Below are positions 43,125 to 52,403 of a stretch of DNA of 58,839 nucleotides, piece by piece. The stretch is from Mesopusillimonas faecipullorum (GTDB taxonomy: Bacteria; Pseudomonadota; Gammaproteobacteria; Burkholderiales; Burkholderiaceae_B), in assembly GCF_020539505.1 (NCBI RefSeq), contig NZ_JACDXW010000009.1:1-58839 (forward strand), given 5' to 3'. Both the position numbers and the translations under genes were made by a program. The notes under the pieces were generated by a model, which was not told the DNA's origin, searched no databases, and worked only from the letters and a program-made list of their open reading frames with translations. Within the stretch, counting starts at the first letter, position 1, and each line of letters opens with the position of its first letter.

Positions 43125-46100
43125 GCGTAACGTATCTCGACGTGTTCGGGACGGGCCCACTCAAGTAACTGGTGCACCATGGCCGGAGCCATACGCACGC
43201 GCCAGTCGTCGCCCAACCTTAATTGGCAAGCGTATTCACCGCGATGCAAGGCCACCTCGACAGGCACGCCCAGCGTCGCGTCATCGGCCTTAGCGCGATA
43301 AGGTTCGAGTATTTGCTTAAGCCGTGCGGCATCGGCCTGGCCATTCAAACTGATATACAAGCACTTGGCATGGGCTTCACGCGCCATCTGCAAGTCGTAT
43401 ATCTCTTCGGCCGAAACGCTCAAGCCGCCCGAGTAATCGTCATTTCTGACCTTGCCCTTCATGATGATAAGGCTGTCTTCTTTAAGGCGCCCACGGTGCT
43501 GTTCAAGCAACTCGTTGAAAATGGCAACCTCGACCTGAGCCGTGCCGTCATCCAACATGGCATACAACATTTTGCCGCGTCGCGTCATGCGCACACGCAC
43601 CGAAGCCAACACGCCGGCAAACCATTGCGGTGTACGCGAAGGTGCCAGCCTAGCCAATGGGGTAGAGGCAAAGCGGCGTACTTCGTCACGCCAAGCGTCG
43701 AACATATGGGCACTGAAGAAGTAGCCTAAAGCAAGCTTCTCTTCGGACAAGCGCTGCTGTAAGTCCCACGGTGCAACCTTGGCCAGTTCACCCTCGACAA
43801 TATCGTCGCTATCATCGGCAAACAATGAGACCTGATTGGCGCTGCGCTCGGCTTGCTCGGCGGCCTCAAGTGCATTGCCTACCGTGGCAAGCAAAGCAGC
43901 CCGGTTCTCGTCTATGGTGTCGAAAGCGCCGGCGCGAATCAGCGCCTCGATGGCTCGGCGATTGACTGTATGACGGTCTATGCGTCGGCAGAAATCGAAC
44001 AAGCTGCTAAAAGGGCCGCCCTCAAGTCGCGCCCGAACGATTTCTTCAACCGCCGCCTGGCCGGTTCCCTTGACCGCACCCAAACCATAGCGAATGGTGC
44101 GCGGCGGGCGCCCCTGCTTCATGTGCGCGTCTTCAACTGGCTCAAAGCGATAAGCCGAGGCATTGATATCCGGCGCCAGCACGGTCACGCCATTCAGCAA
44201 TGCGTCCTTCCAGAATGTCTGAACCTTGTCGGTATCGTCCATGTCGGACGACAAGGTGGCAGCAAGAAACTCTGCTGGGTGGTAAACCTTGAGCCAGGCC
44301 GTCTGATAGGCAATCAAGGCATAAGCGGCGGAGTGACTCTTGTTGAAGCCGTAACCCGCGAATTTTTCCATCAGGTCGAAAAGCTTAACGGCCAGATCGG
44401 CGTCGTAGCCTTTTTCGACTGCGCCTTTCTCGAAAATTTCTCTATGCTTGGCCATTTCTTCGGGCTTTTTCTTGCCCATGGCCCGGCGCAACAGGTCGGC
44501 GCCGCCCAAGCTATAGCCGCCAATGATCTGCGAGATCAGCATCACCTGTTCTTGGTAAACGATGACGCCATACGTGCTTTGAAGCACGGGTTCGAGGTCT
44601 GGATGAAAGTAATCGACCTCGGCGCGACCGTGCTTGCGATCGACGAAATCGATGACCATGCCCGACTCAAGCGGGCCCGGACGGAACAGTGCCGCTACGG
44701 CGATGATGTCTTCGAAAGTGCTGGGCCGTAACTTGCGCAGCAAGTCTTTCATGCCACGCGATTCCAGCTGGAAAATCGCAGTGGTGTTGCCCTCGCTCAG
44801 CAACTTGTAGACCGCCGTATCATCCAGCGCAAGCGCCATGATGTCGAAATCGTGCTTGTCTTTGTTACACCGGCGAACGTATCGCACCGCCCAGTCAAGA
44901 ATCGTCAGGTTGCGCAAGCCCAGGAAGTCGAACTTGACCAAACCCGCGGCTTCCACGTCGTCTTTATCGAATTGCGATACCGCGCTGCTATCGGCTCCAG
45001 GCTGACAATACAGGGGGCAAAAATCCGTCAGTTTGCCCGGCGCAATCAACACGCCGCCGGCATGCATACCGATATTGCGCGTCAAGCCTTCCAGTGGCTG
45101 AGCCAAATCCACCAGCGCTTTGACCTCTTCATCTTGGTCGTAACGCTCGCGAAAGGCGGGCTCATTGGCCAGGGTACGCTCGAGAGACCAGGGGTCGGCG
45201 GGATTAAACGGGATCAGCTTGGATAAACCGTCACATAGTGAATACGGCATTTCCAGCACACGGCCCACGTCGCGAACCACGGCTTTAGCACCCAGCGTAC
45301 CAAAAGTGGCAATCTGGCTGACAGCCGCCTTGCCATATTTTTGCTTGACGTAGTCGATGACGCGTTCGCGGTTATCTTGGCAGAAATCGATATCGAAGTC
45401 GGGCATGGACACCCGCTCGGGGTTCAAGAACCGCTCGAACAGCAAGTCATAACGTATGGGGTCAAGGTCGGTAATGCCCAAACTGTAAGCGACCAGCGAA
45501 CCCGCCCCCGAACCACGCCCCGGCCCAACGGGCACACCATTGCTTTTACCCCAGTTGATGAAGTCCTGCACAATCAGGAAGTAGCCTGGAAAACCCATCT
45601 GGATGATGGTTTTGCATTCCCATTCCAGGCGCTCTTGGTATTGTGGCCGCCGCTCCTCGCGTTCGGCGGGGTCGGGAAACAGGAATTCGAGACGCCGCTC
45701 TAAGCCCTGCTGCGACAAATTGATCAGGTGATCGTCCAGCGTCACGCCCTCGGGCGTGGGAAATATAGGCAGCTGGGGTTTGCCCAGCACGAGCTCCAGA
45801 TTGCAGCGCTTGGCGATTTCGACCGAGTTGAGCAAAGCGCTGGGCACATCAGCAAATTTTTCGGCCATTTGCTCTGAGCTGAGCAGGTATTGCTCTGGGG
45901 TAAAGCGTCGGACTCGGCGCGGATTGCCCAGTTGTTCGCCCTCGGCAATGCACACACGCGCCTCGTGAGCGCGGAAGTCTTCTTCTTCGAGAAACTGCAC
46001 CGGGTGCGTGGCGACCACGGGCAAACCCGATTTTGCCGCCAGCCTGAGCGCCGCCTGAACATAGGCTTCGTCGCCCTCATGGCCGGCACGCTGCAGCTCG

Positions 46101-46612
46101 ATATAAAAAGCGCCCGGAAAGCAAGATGACCAATGACGCGCCATCTCTTGTGCCTCGTCGATACGACCCGCCAACAGCGCCTGGCCGATATCGCCCATGC
46201 GCCCGCCGGAAAGCAGGATCAATCCTGGCTGATTTTCGAGCCAGGCAGGATGAACTTCACCCCGCCCCATATTCTGGTTCTCTAGCCAAGCACGAGAGAG
46301 CAATTCGCACAACGCCAGATAGCCCGCTGACGAGGCCGCCAGCAAAAGCATGCGATAGGGTTTGTCCCGCTCTTCCAGGTTCTGAACCCAGACGTCGCAA
46401 CCGGCGATGGGCTTTACGCCCTTGCCTCTGGCAGCCTTGTAGAACTTGATCAGACCAAAGAGGTTACCCAAATCGGTCAAGGCCAAGGCCGGCTGGTTGA
46501 AACCAACGGCCTTCTTGACCAGGCTAGAAATACGGACGGTGCTGTCCACGACCGAAAATTCGGAGTGGACGCGCAAATGAACGAACGGGGGGGTGGAGGC
46601 GGCTTCTGACAT
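43121..46612 (-). CDS. dnaE: DNA polymerase III alpha subunit
   Basis: This is the replicative polymerase catalytic subunit. The 1163-residue protein is of standard length. It has an N-terminal PHP domain (FVHLRVHSEFSVVDS), the catalytic Asp405/Asp407 in PDFDIDFCQDNRERV, the fingers motif FAGYGFNKSHSAAYALIAYQ, and an OB-fold with a C-terminal tau-binding region absent from DnaE2. It follows hrpA by 36 bases on the same strand and overlaps a GT4 gene at its end. Confidence 0.98.
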   Translation of the reverse strand: MSEAASTPPFVHLRVHSEFSVVDSTVRISSLVKKAVGFNQPALALTDLGNLFGLIKFYKAARGKGVKPIAGCDVWVQNLEERDKPYRMLLLAASSAGYLALCELLSRAWLENQNMGRGEVHPAWLENQPGLILLSGGRMGDIGQALLAGRIDEAQEMARHWSSCFPGAFYIELQRAGHEGDEAYVQAALRLAAKSGLPVVATHPVQFLEEEDFRAHEARVCIAEGEQLGNPRRVRRFTPEQYLLSSEQMAEKFADVPSALLNSVEIAKRCNLELVLGKPQLPIFPTPEGVTLDDHLINLSQQGLERRLEFLFPDPAEREERRPQYQERLEWECKTIIQMGFPGYFLIVQDFINWGKSNGVPVGPGRGSGAGSLVAYSLGITDLDPIRYDLLFERFLNPERVSMPDFDIDFCQDNRERVIDYVKQKYGKAAVSQIATFGTLGAKAVVRDVGRVLEMPYSLCDGLSKLIPFNPADPWSLERTLANEPAFRERYDQDEEVKALVDLAQPLEGLTRNIGMHAGGVLIAPGKLTDFCPLYCQPGADSSAVSQFDKDDVEAAGLVKFDFLGLRNLTILDWAVRYVRRCNKDKHDFDIMALALDDTAVYKLLSEGNTTAIFQLESRGMKDLLRKLRPSTFEDIIAVAALFRPGPLESGMVIDFVDRKHGRAEVDYFHPDLEPVLQSTYGVIVYQEQVMLISQIIGGYSLGGADLLRRAMGKKKPEEMAKHREIFEKGAVEKGYDADLAVKLFDLMEKFAGYGFNKSHSAAYALIAYQTAWLKVYHPAEFLAATLSSDMDDTDKVQTFWKDALLNGVTVLAPDINASAYRFEPVEDAHMKQGRPPRTIRYGLGAVKGTGQAAVEEIVRARLEGGPFSSLFDFCRRIDRHTVNRRAIEALIRAGAFDTIDENRAALLATVGNALEAAEQAERSANQVSLFADDSDDIVEGELAKVAPWDLQQRLSEEKLALGYFFSAHMFDAWRDEVRRFASTPLARLAPSRTPQWFAGVLASVRVRMTRRGKMLYAMLDDGTAQVEVAIFNELLEQHRGRLKEDSLIIMKGKVRNDDYSGGLSVSAEEIYDLQMAREAHAKCLYISLNGQADAARLKQILEPYRAKADDATLGVPVEVALHRGEYACQLRLGDDWRVRMAPAMVHQLLEWARPEHVEIRYA

Positions 46613-46648
46613 CCCGGAATTGTATGCGAACGCCGCAGGGACTAGCCA

Positions 46649-49600
46649 CTACCTCTGTAAAGCCCCCCAAGCCTTTTGCAAGCGCTTGACCGAGACCGGC
46701 ATAGGGGTGCGCAGCTCTTGCGCAAACAAGGCCACGCGCAGCTCTTCCAGCATCCACCGATAACTATCCAATCCGGCATCTTTAGCGCCTTTCAAGGCCG
46801 TACGAGCACGCTGATACTGCGCCAGCAAAGGCGCCATATCCGCCATATTGCGCGCGTCACGCGCCGGGTCGGCGCGCAATTTATCTATGCGGGCCTGCAC
46901 CGCCTTGAGATAACGCGGAAAATGGCTGAGTTGGCTGTAGGGTGTCGCCACCAGAAAACGCGGCCCCATCAAGGCGCCTAACTGAGCCTGGATATCAGCA
47001 TGGCTGGCCGCATGCGGTTTGGCCTGCACTAGCTTTTTCTGTGTCGCCTGCCACTCGGTCAGCACTTGTAAGCTTAAACGCGCCACCTCTTGTGCGAGTA
47101 AGCCCAGACGCGTTCGCCCCTCTTTATCCCGCTGAGCAAAAGCTTGCGCGTTAGCCGGCCATGGTTCCGCCAAACAGGCTTGCTCCAAAGCCACATCCAC
47201 GATCTGATCGCGCAGGGCTTCTTGTGTACCCAAATTCATGTACATCATGCCCATGCGAGTCAGATCGGGAAGGTTTTTTTCCAGAAACTTTACCTGCTCT
47301 CGCAAAGCGAGGCGGAACAAGCGTAACAAGCCCAGGCGATGCTGCTCCTTTGCCTGCTCCGGGTCATCAAAGACATCCAGCTCGCAATGCGTGCCTTTAT
47401 CCACCAGGGCGGGATACCCGATGACCGACTGGCCCTTGCGGGAAATTTCCATCAGTTCGGGCAATTCGCCGAAAGACCAGTCCGTGATGTTCTCATGCGC
47501 AAGAACCTTACCGGCCTGAGCATCCGCGGCGGCCATCTGCTGAAATGAGGCCTGCGCCTGCCCGCCATGCTCGGCCTTGAGCGCATCAAGATTACGCCCC
47601 CCCGACAGCATGCGCCCATGCTCATCCACGACCTTGAAGTTCATGAACAAATGCGCCGGCAGCGTCTCAAGCTTGAAATCCGTTGTCGTCGGACGCACCT
47701 TGACTTGCTCCCACATGTCTTGAGACAAGGCCTCAAGCAAAGGGACCTGGGGATCGCGCGCGCGCTCAAACCAACGCTCATAGAAGCCGGCAGCGTAATC
47801 CGGCAGTGGCACGCAATGGCGGCGCATCTTCTGCGGAAGCGACTTCAGCAAGAGATGAACTTTCTCTTTCAGCATGCCGGGCACCAGCCACTCGCAACGC
47901 CAAGCCTGCAACTTGTTCAAGGCGAACAACGGCACACTCATCGTGACCCCGTCTTTCACCGAACCTGGCTCGAAATGGTAGTCGAGCGCGAGTTCGACCC
48001 CCTGCCAACGCACTTTGCGTGGGAAGACTTCAGTGGTGACACCGGAGGCCTCATGGCGCATGAGCTCATCGCGACTCAAATAAAGCGCCTTACGCTGAGT
48101 GTCGGAAAGGCCAGCCGCCCATTTTTCAAGGGTAGCCGTTTGGCAGATGTCGGCGGGCAAATGCTGATCGTAGAAGGCAATGATCAGGCTGTCATCCACC
48201 AAAATATCGGGCCGACGCGTCTGATGCTCCAGCTTCTCGATACGCGATGCCAACTGCAGGTTGTGACGCACAAAATCCAATTTGGTGTCGACGTCGCCGG
48301 CCACCAGACCATCTCGAATGAAAATTTCGCGCGCCTGAGCAGGCTCGATACGTCCATAATGCACGCGCCGCCCGTGATACACGGGCAAACCGTACAAGGT
48401 GGCTCTTTCGTTGGCCACGACTTGGCCCGCTTTACGCAGCCAGCGCGGGTCAGACCAGGATTTCTTAAGCAAATGCGCACCGGCCTGCTCTATCCAGGTA
48501 GGCTCTACATTGGCCAGGCACCGCGCATACAGGCGCGTGGTTTCGACAAGCTCAGCCGCCACCACCCAGGTGCCCGCCTTACGTGCCAAATAAGAACCTG
48601 GGTGCACATGAAAGCGGATTTCGCGCGCCCCCGTGTAGCCGCCCTGATCGTTACGCAAGCCGATATTGCCCAACAAGCCCGCCAGCAGCGCACGATGCAC
48701 TTGCTCAAAAGTTGCCGGCAAAGCGTTCGTCTTCCACTTATGTTCTTCCACAATAGTGCGCAACTGTGTATGCACATCGCGCCATTCGCGTACCCGCGAA
48801 GGTGAAAGAAAATGCTGCTTGAGCAAAGCCGCGACTTTGCGTTGCGACAGGGCTTCGAACTGCGTTTGCAACCACTGCCAAAGTTTGACGTAAGCCAGAA
48901 ACTCGGACTTACCTTCAAAGAATTTTCTGTGTGACTGCTCGGCGGCTTCTCGTGCTTGCAGGGGACGCTCACGCGGGTCTTGTACCGACAAGGCCGAGGC
49001 GATGACCAGAAGTTCCTCCAAGCAATGTTGATCACGCGCTTCTAACACCATGCGAGCCAGTCGCGGATCTATGGGCAGGCGGGACAAAGTTTTACCGACC
49101 TTGGTCAATCGGTTGCTTTCGTCCAAAGCGCCTAATTCGTGCAGTTGCTGATAGCCGTCTGCAATCGCTCGACCCGCTGGGGGATCGACAAAAGGAAAGA
49201 CCTCGACATCATCCAGGTTCAGCGCTTTCATGCGCAAAATGACGGATGCCAGGGACGAACGCCGGATTTCGGGATCGGTAAATTCGGCCCGGCTCTTGAA
49301 ATCGACTTCTTCATACAGCCGTATGCAAACGCCCGGCCCGATACGGCCGCATCGCCCCGCCCGCTGATTGGCCGATGCCTGGCTGATGGGCTCTATGCGT
49401 AATTGCTCGACTTTCTGGCGCCACGAATAACGCTTCACCCGCGCCAGACCGCTATCCACCACGTACCGTATACCGGGGACGGTTAGAGATGTTTCCGCCA
49501 CGTTGGTGGCCAATACGATGCGTCGTGCCTGCCCTTGGGGGCGAAAGATACGCTCTTGATCAGCCTGCGAAAGGCGGGCAAACAAGGGCAATATCTGCTC

Positions 49601-50494
49601 TCCCTTGCGGGCCCAGCCCGAAAGCGCATCCGCTGCCTCGCGAATCTCGCGCTCACCGGGCAAAAACACCAGCACGTCGCCCGCCCCATCCCGAGCACAC
49701 TCGTCCACGGCCTCGACCACCGCGTCTATCAGATCGCGCTCATCTACGCCCGCGTCCTGTGCGGCAGCGGGCTTCTCTGAGCCAGGCTTGGTATCGGGTT
49801 TATCCTGCAAAACGGGCCGGTAACGCAGCTCCACTGGATACAGGCGACCAGAAACCTCAATGATGGGGACTTCCTCGGCACCCGGCAAACGGAAATGGCC
49901 TGCCAATTGAGCAGCATCTATGGTTGCAGAAGTAATAATCAGCTTAAGGTCGGGCCGACGCGGGAGCAACTGCCTGAGATAGCCCAGCAGAAAATCGATG
50001 TTCAGGCTGCGTTCGTGGGCCTCATCGATGATCAAGGTGTCGTAACGACGCAGCAAGGGATCGCGTTGTGACTCGGCCAGCAAAATACCGTCCGTCATCA
50101 GCTTGATCGCTGTGCCGGCACTGGTGCGCTCATTGAAGCGAATCTGGTAACCCACCCAGTCACCTAGTTCGGTTTGCAACTCTTGGGCAATACGGCGCGC
50201 AACCGATGTGGCCGCCAGTCGTCGCGGCTGGGTATGGCCGATTATGCCTTGCCTGCCGCGCCCTAATTCCAGGCAAATTTTAGGTAGCTGTGTGGTCTTG
50301 CCCGAGCCTGTCTCCCCGCAAACCACCACCACCTGGTGCCGCTCTATGGCCGCTGCAATATCGGCCCGTCGCGCACTGACAGGCAGGGAATCTGGAAATT
50401 CTATGGGGGGCAACGCACGTTCAAGGGCTGTCGCGGGCTGCTGTTTGTGTAGGTTTACCGACAAATCGGCCGAATGTGTCATAAAAAACGTCAT
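46649..50494 (-). CDS. hrpA: ATP-dependent RNA helicase HrpA (DEAH box)
   Basis: The 1281-residue protein has Walker A GETGSGKTTQLPK, DEAH box DEAHERSLNIDFLLGYL, motif III SATIDA and motif VI QRAGRCGR. It has the long C-terminal DUF3418 part specific to bacterial HrpA. HrpA has been linked to mRNA processing and rescue of stalled ribosomes. The start 50494 is the first good Met (MTFFMTHSAD); the frame stays open 34 codons further upstream and Met39 (50482) is an alternative. It is divergent from argA and leads the hrpA-dnaE-glycan run. Confidence 0.95.
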   Translation of the reverse strand: MTFFMTHSADLSVNLHKQQPATALERALPPIEFPDSLPVSARRADIAAAIERHQVVVVCGETGSGKTTQLPKICLELGRGRQGIIGHTQPRRLAATSVARRIAQELQTELGDWVGYQIRFNERTSAGTAIKLMTDGILLAESQRDPLLRRYDTLIIDEAHERSLNIDFLLGYLRQLLPRRPDLKLIITSATIDAAQLAGHFRLPGAEEVPIIEVSGRLYPVELRYRPVLQDKPDTKPGSEKPAAAQDAGVDERDLIDAVVEAVDECARDGAGDVLVFLPGEREIREAADALSGWARKGEQILPLFARLSQADQERIFRPQGQARRIVLATNVAETSLTVPGIRYVVDSGLARVKRYSWRQKVEQLRIEPISQASANQRAGRCGRIGPGVCIRLYEEVDFKSRAEFTDPEIRRSSLASVILRMKALNLDDVEVFPFVDPPAGRAIADGYQQLHELGALDESNRLTKVGKTLSRLPIDPRLARMVLEARDQHCLEELLVIASALSVQDPRERPLQAREAAEQSHRKFFEGKSEFLAYVKLWQWLQTQFEALSQRKVAALLKQHFLSPSRVREWRDVHTQLRTIVEEHKWKTNALPATFEQVHRALLAGLLGNIGLRNDQGGYTGAREIRFHVHPGSYLARKAGTWVVAAELVETTRLYARCLANVEPTWIEQAGAHLLKKSWSDPRWLRKAGQVVANERATLYGLPVYHGRRVHYGRIEPAQAREIFIRDGLVAGDVDTKLDFVRHNLQLASRIEKLEHQTRRPDILVDDSLIIAFYDQHLPADICQTATLEKWAAGLSDTQRKALYLSRDELMRHEASGVTTEVFPRKVRWQGVELALDYHFEPGSVKDGVTMSVPLFALNKLQAWRCEWLVPGMLKEKVHLLLKSLPQKMRRHCVPLPDYAAGFYERWFERARDPQVPLLEALSQDMWEQVKVRPTTTDFKLETLPAHLFMNFKVVDEHGRMLSGGRNLDALKAEHGGQAQASFQQMAAADAQAGKVLAHENITDWSFGELPELMEISRKGQSVIGYPALVDKGTHCELDVFDDPEQAKEQHRLGLLRLFRLALREQVKFLEKNLPDLTRMGMMYMNLGTQEALRDQIVDVALEQACLAEPWPANAQAFAQRDKEGRTRLGLLAQEVARLSLQVLTEWQATQKKLVQAKPHAASHADIQAQLGALMGPRFLVATPYSQLSHFPRYLKAVQARIDKLRADPARDARNMADMAPLLAQYQRARTALKGAKDAGLDSYRWMLEELRVALFAQELRTPMPVSVKRLQKAWGALQR

Positions 50495-50585
50495 AGAGGA
50501 ATCCCGCTTATTATAATTTTGCGCAGGAACTTGCTGGGCAACCGCCCCAACAAGCACCTGCCCCCTGATTTTTGGAACCTTTGCC

Positions 50586-51956
50586 GTGCTCAACAATACC
50601 GACCCCGACCCTGACCCTGAAACGGTTTCCGCCCAAGAAGCCCCAGAATTCGCCCCCGCACAGTTCGTGCGATGGTTCCGCGAAGTCGCACCTTATGTGC
50701 ACGATTTCCGCGGTAAAACCTTTGTTGTCGCTTTTGGCGGTGAGCTCGTACGCGATGGGGCGCTCAATGCCCTTATCCAGGATCTTTCCCTACTGTCGGC
50801 GCTAGGCGTCAGGTTGGTGTTGGTGCACGGTTCACGCCCACAGGTCAACGAGCAATTGAAGCTCAAGGGCTACAACACCCAGTTTGGTCGTGGCACTGAA
50901 CCCACCACGTCCGAGGCACTCGAGTGCGCCAAAGAAGCCGCAGGCGAGATACGCCTGGATATAGAAGCCAGCTTCAGCCAGGGCCTGCCCAACACCCCGA
51001 TGTCGCATGCGCAAATCCGGGTGATTTCGGGCAATTTCGTCACTGCGCGCCCGGTAGGCGTGATCGAAGGCGTCGATTATCTCCATACTGGCGCCGTACG
51101 CAAAGTCGACACCGACGCTCTCAAATCCATCATCAAGCAAAATGGCATCGTGCTGTTGTCTCCCTTGGGTTTTTCACCCACAGGCGATGCCTTCAACTTG
51201 GCCATGGAAGATCTGGCCACCAGTGTCGCCGTATCGCTACGGGCTGAAAAACTCATTTTCCTGACCCAAGACGCTTTCGTCCATAACGAAGACGGCAGCG
51301 TCGACACCGAGCTTGCCCGCGAAGACGCAGACAGGCTGCTGGCCGGCGGCACGCTGGACGAAGACACCGGCGCATTCTTGACCGCCGCATCGCGCGCAGT
51401 CAAACGCGGGGTGGCTCGCGCTCACCTGCTGCCCTACACGCTGGACGGCAGCGTGTTACTGGAGATCTTCACTCACGATGGTGTGGGCACCATGGTTGTC
51501 GAAGACACCCTGGATGATCTACGCCCCGCCACCATAGACGATGTTGGGGCCATTGTTCAGCTGATCGAGCCGCTTGAGGCAGATGGCACCCTGGTTCCGC
51601 GGGGCCGTGCAGTGGTAGAGCGCGACGTCGAACGCTTTACCGTGCTGGAACACGACAGCGTCATTTACGGCTGCGTGGCGCTGATACCCTACCTTGATGA
51701 ACGCATGGTCGAAATGGCCTGTCTGATTGTTCACCCCGAGTGGCAAGGCGAAGGGGAAGGCGAGATGTTGCTGCGCCATGCCGAAGGGAAAGCGCGCGCC
51801 ATGGGCGCACAACGTTTGTTCGTGCTGACCACACGCACTTCGCATTGGTTCATCAAACGCGGCTTTGTTCAAGGGGGCGTATCCGACTTGCCTCGCGAAC
51901 GCCAGGCTTTGTATAACCGCTCGCGAAACAGCCATATTTTCATTAAAAAACTATAG
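50586..51956 (+). CDS. argA: N-acetylglutamate synthase
   Basis: ArgA acetylates glutamate with acetyl-CoA, the first step of arginine synthesis. The 456-residue protein pairs an amino-acid-kinase-like domain (residues about 25-290; KTFVVAFGGELVRDG) with a C-terminal GNAT domain (IVHPEWQGEGEGEMLLRHAE). This is the classical, feedback-inhibited ArgA, not the short form. Translation starts at GTG 50586. It ends 7 bases before a clear terminator. Confidence 0.95.
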   Translation: MLNNTDPDPDPETVSAQEAPEFAPAQFVRWFREVAPYVHDFRGKTFVVAFGGELVRDGALNALIQDLSLLSALGVRLVLVHGSRPQVNEQLKLKGYNTQFGRGTEPTTSEALECAKEAAGEIRLDIEASFSQGLPNTPMSHAQIRVISGNFVTARPVGVIEGVDYLHTGAVRKVDTDALKSIIKQNGIVLLSPLGFSPTGDAFNLAMEDLATSVAVSLRAEKLIFLTQDAFVHNEDGSVDTELAREDADRLLAGGTLDEDTGAFLTAASRAVKRGVARAHLLPYTLDGSVLLEIFTHDGVGTMVVEDTLDDLRPATIDDVGAIVQLIEPLEADGTLVPRGRAVVERDVERFTVLEHDSVIYGCVALIPYLDERMVEMACLIVHPEWQGEGEGEMLLRHAEGKARAMGAQRLFVLTTRTSHWFIKRGFVQGGVSDLPRERQALYNRSRNSHIFIKKL

Positions 51957-51962
51957 CGCCTG

Positions 51963-51984
51963 AAACCAGCCCCGCGCTGGTTTT
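51963..51984 (+). terminator. Terminator after argA
   Basis: AAACCAGC (51963-51970) pairs perfectly with GCTGGTTT (51976-51983) around a 5-base loop, ending in TTTT. Confidence 0.8.
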
Positions 51985-52091
51985 ACCAGCCGCTTCGTTC
52001 ATAAGTGCAACGCTTGCCCCAGCAAGCATCAAGCTCCCGCAGGGGGGGTACAATAGCCGGGTTTGAAATCAACCCTAAAGGTAGCAAGCTT

Positions 52092-52364
52092 ATGGTACGC
52101 ATGGTCAACTGTGTAAAGCTCAAGCGCGAAGCCGAAGGCTTAGCAGCGCCACCCTACCCTGGTGAGCTGGGGGTGCGCATCTGGCAGAACATTTCCCAAG
52201 AAGCTTGGCAGGAGTGGGTGCAAACCCAAACCCGCTTGGTCAATGAGAACCGCCTGAACCTTGCCGACATCCGTGCGCGCAAATACTTGGCCCAGCAAAT
52301 GGAGAACTTCTTGTTCAACGACGTCGATGTCGAAGCACAAGGCTACGTTCCACCGTCGCAATAA
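52092..52364 (+). CDS. yggX: Oxidative damage protection protein YggX (Fe(II) trafficking)
   Basis: The 90-residue protein matches Ygg[21 protein letters not shown] near the start, [17 protein letters not shown], then [20 protein letters not shown]. YggX protects iron-sulfur enzymes and helps iron handling under oxidative stress. The conserved Cys (VNC) is present. Start 52092 is chosen, with Met 52101 an alternative; a plausible AGG lies upstream. The gene follows argA, an order I recall from Bordetella relatives. Confidence 0.95.
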   Translation: MVRMVNCVKLKREAEGLAAPPYPGELGVRIWQNISQEAWQEWVQTQTRLVNENRLNLADIRARKYLAQQMENFLFNDVDVEAQGYVPPSQ

Positions 52365-52370
52365 GTCTGT

Positions 52371-52396
52371 AGGCGCCACCTTTACAGCTGGCGCCT
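52371..52396. terminator. Hairpin between convergent yggX and the GGDEF-EAL gene
   Basis: AGGCGCCA (52371-52378) pairs with TGGCGCCT (52389-52396) around a 10-base loop. It is symmetrical for both strands and lacks a T run. Confidence 0.5.
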
Positions 52397-52403
52397 GCCT
52401 TCG

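Noticed and set aside
43853-44731. A 292-codon open frame antisense to dnaE
   Set aside because: It lies wholly within dnaE and shows no domain or start signal.
47567-48805. A 412-codon open frame antisense to hrpA
   Set aside because: It is a shadow of the hrpA coding pattern with no protein family features.
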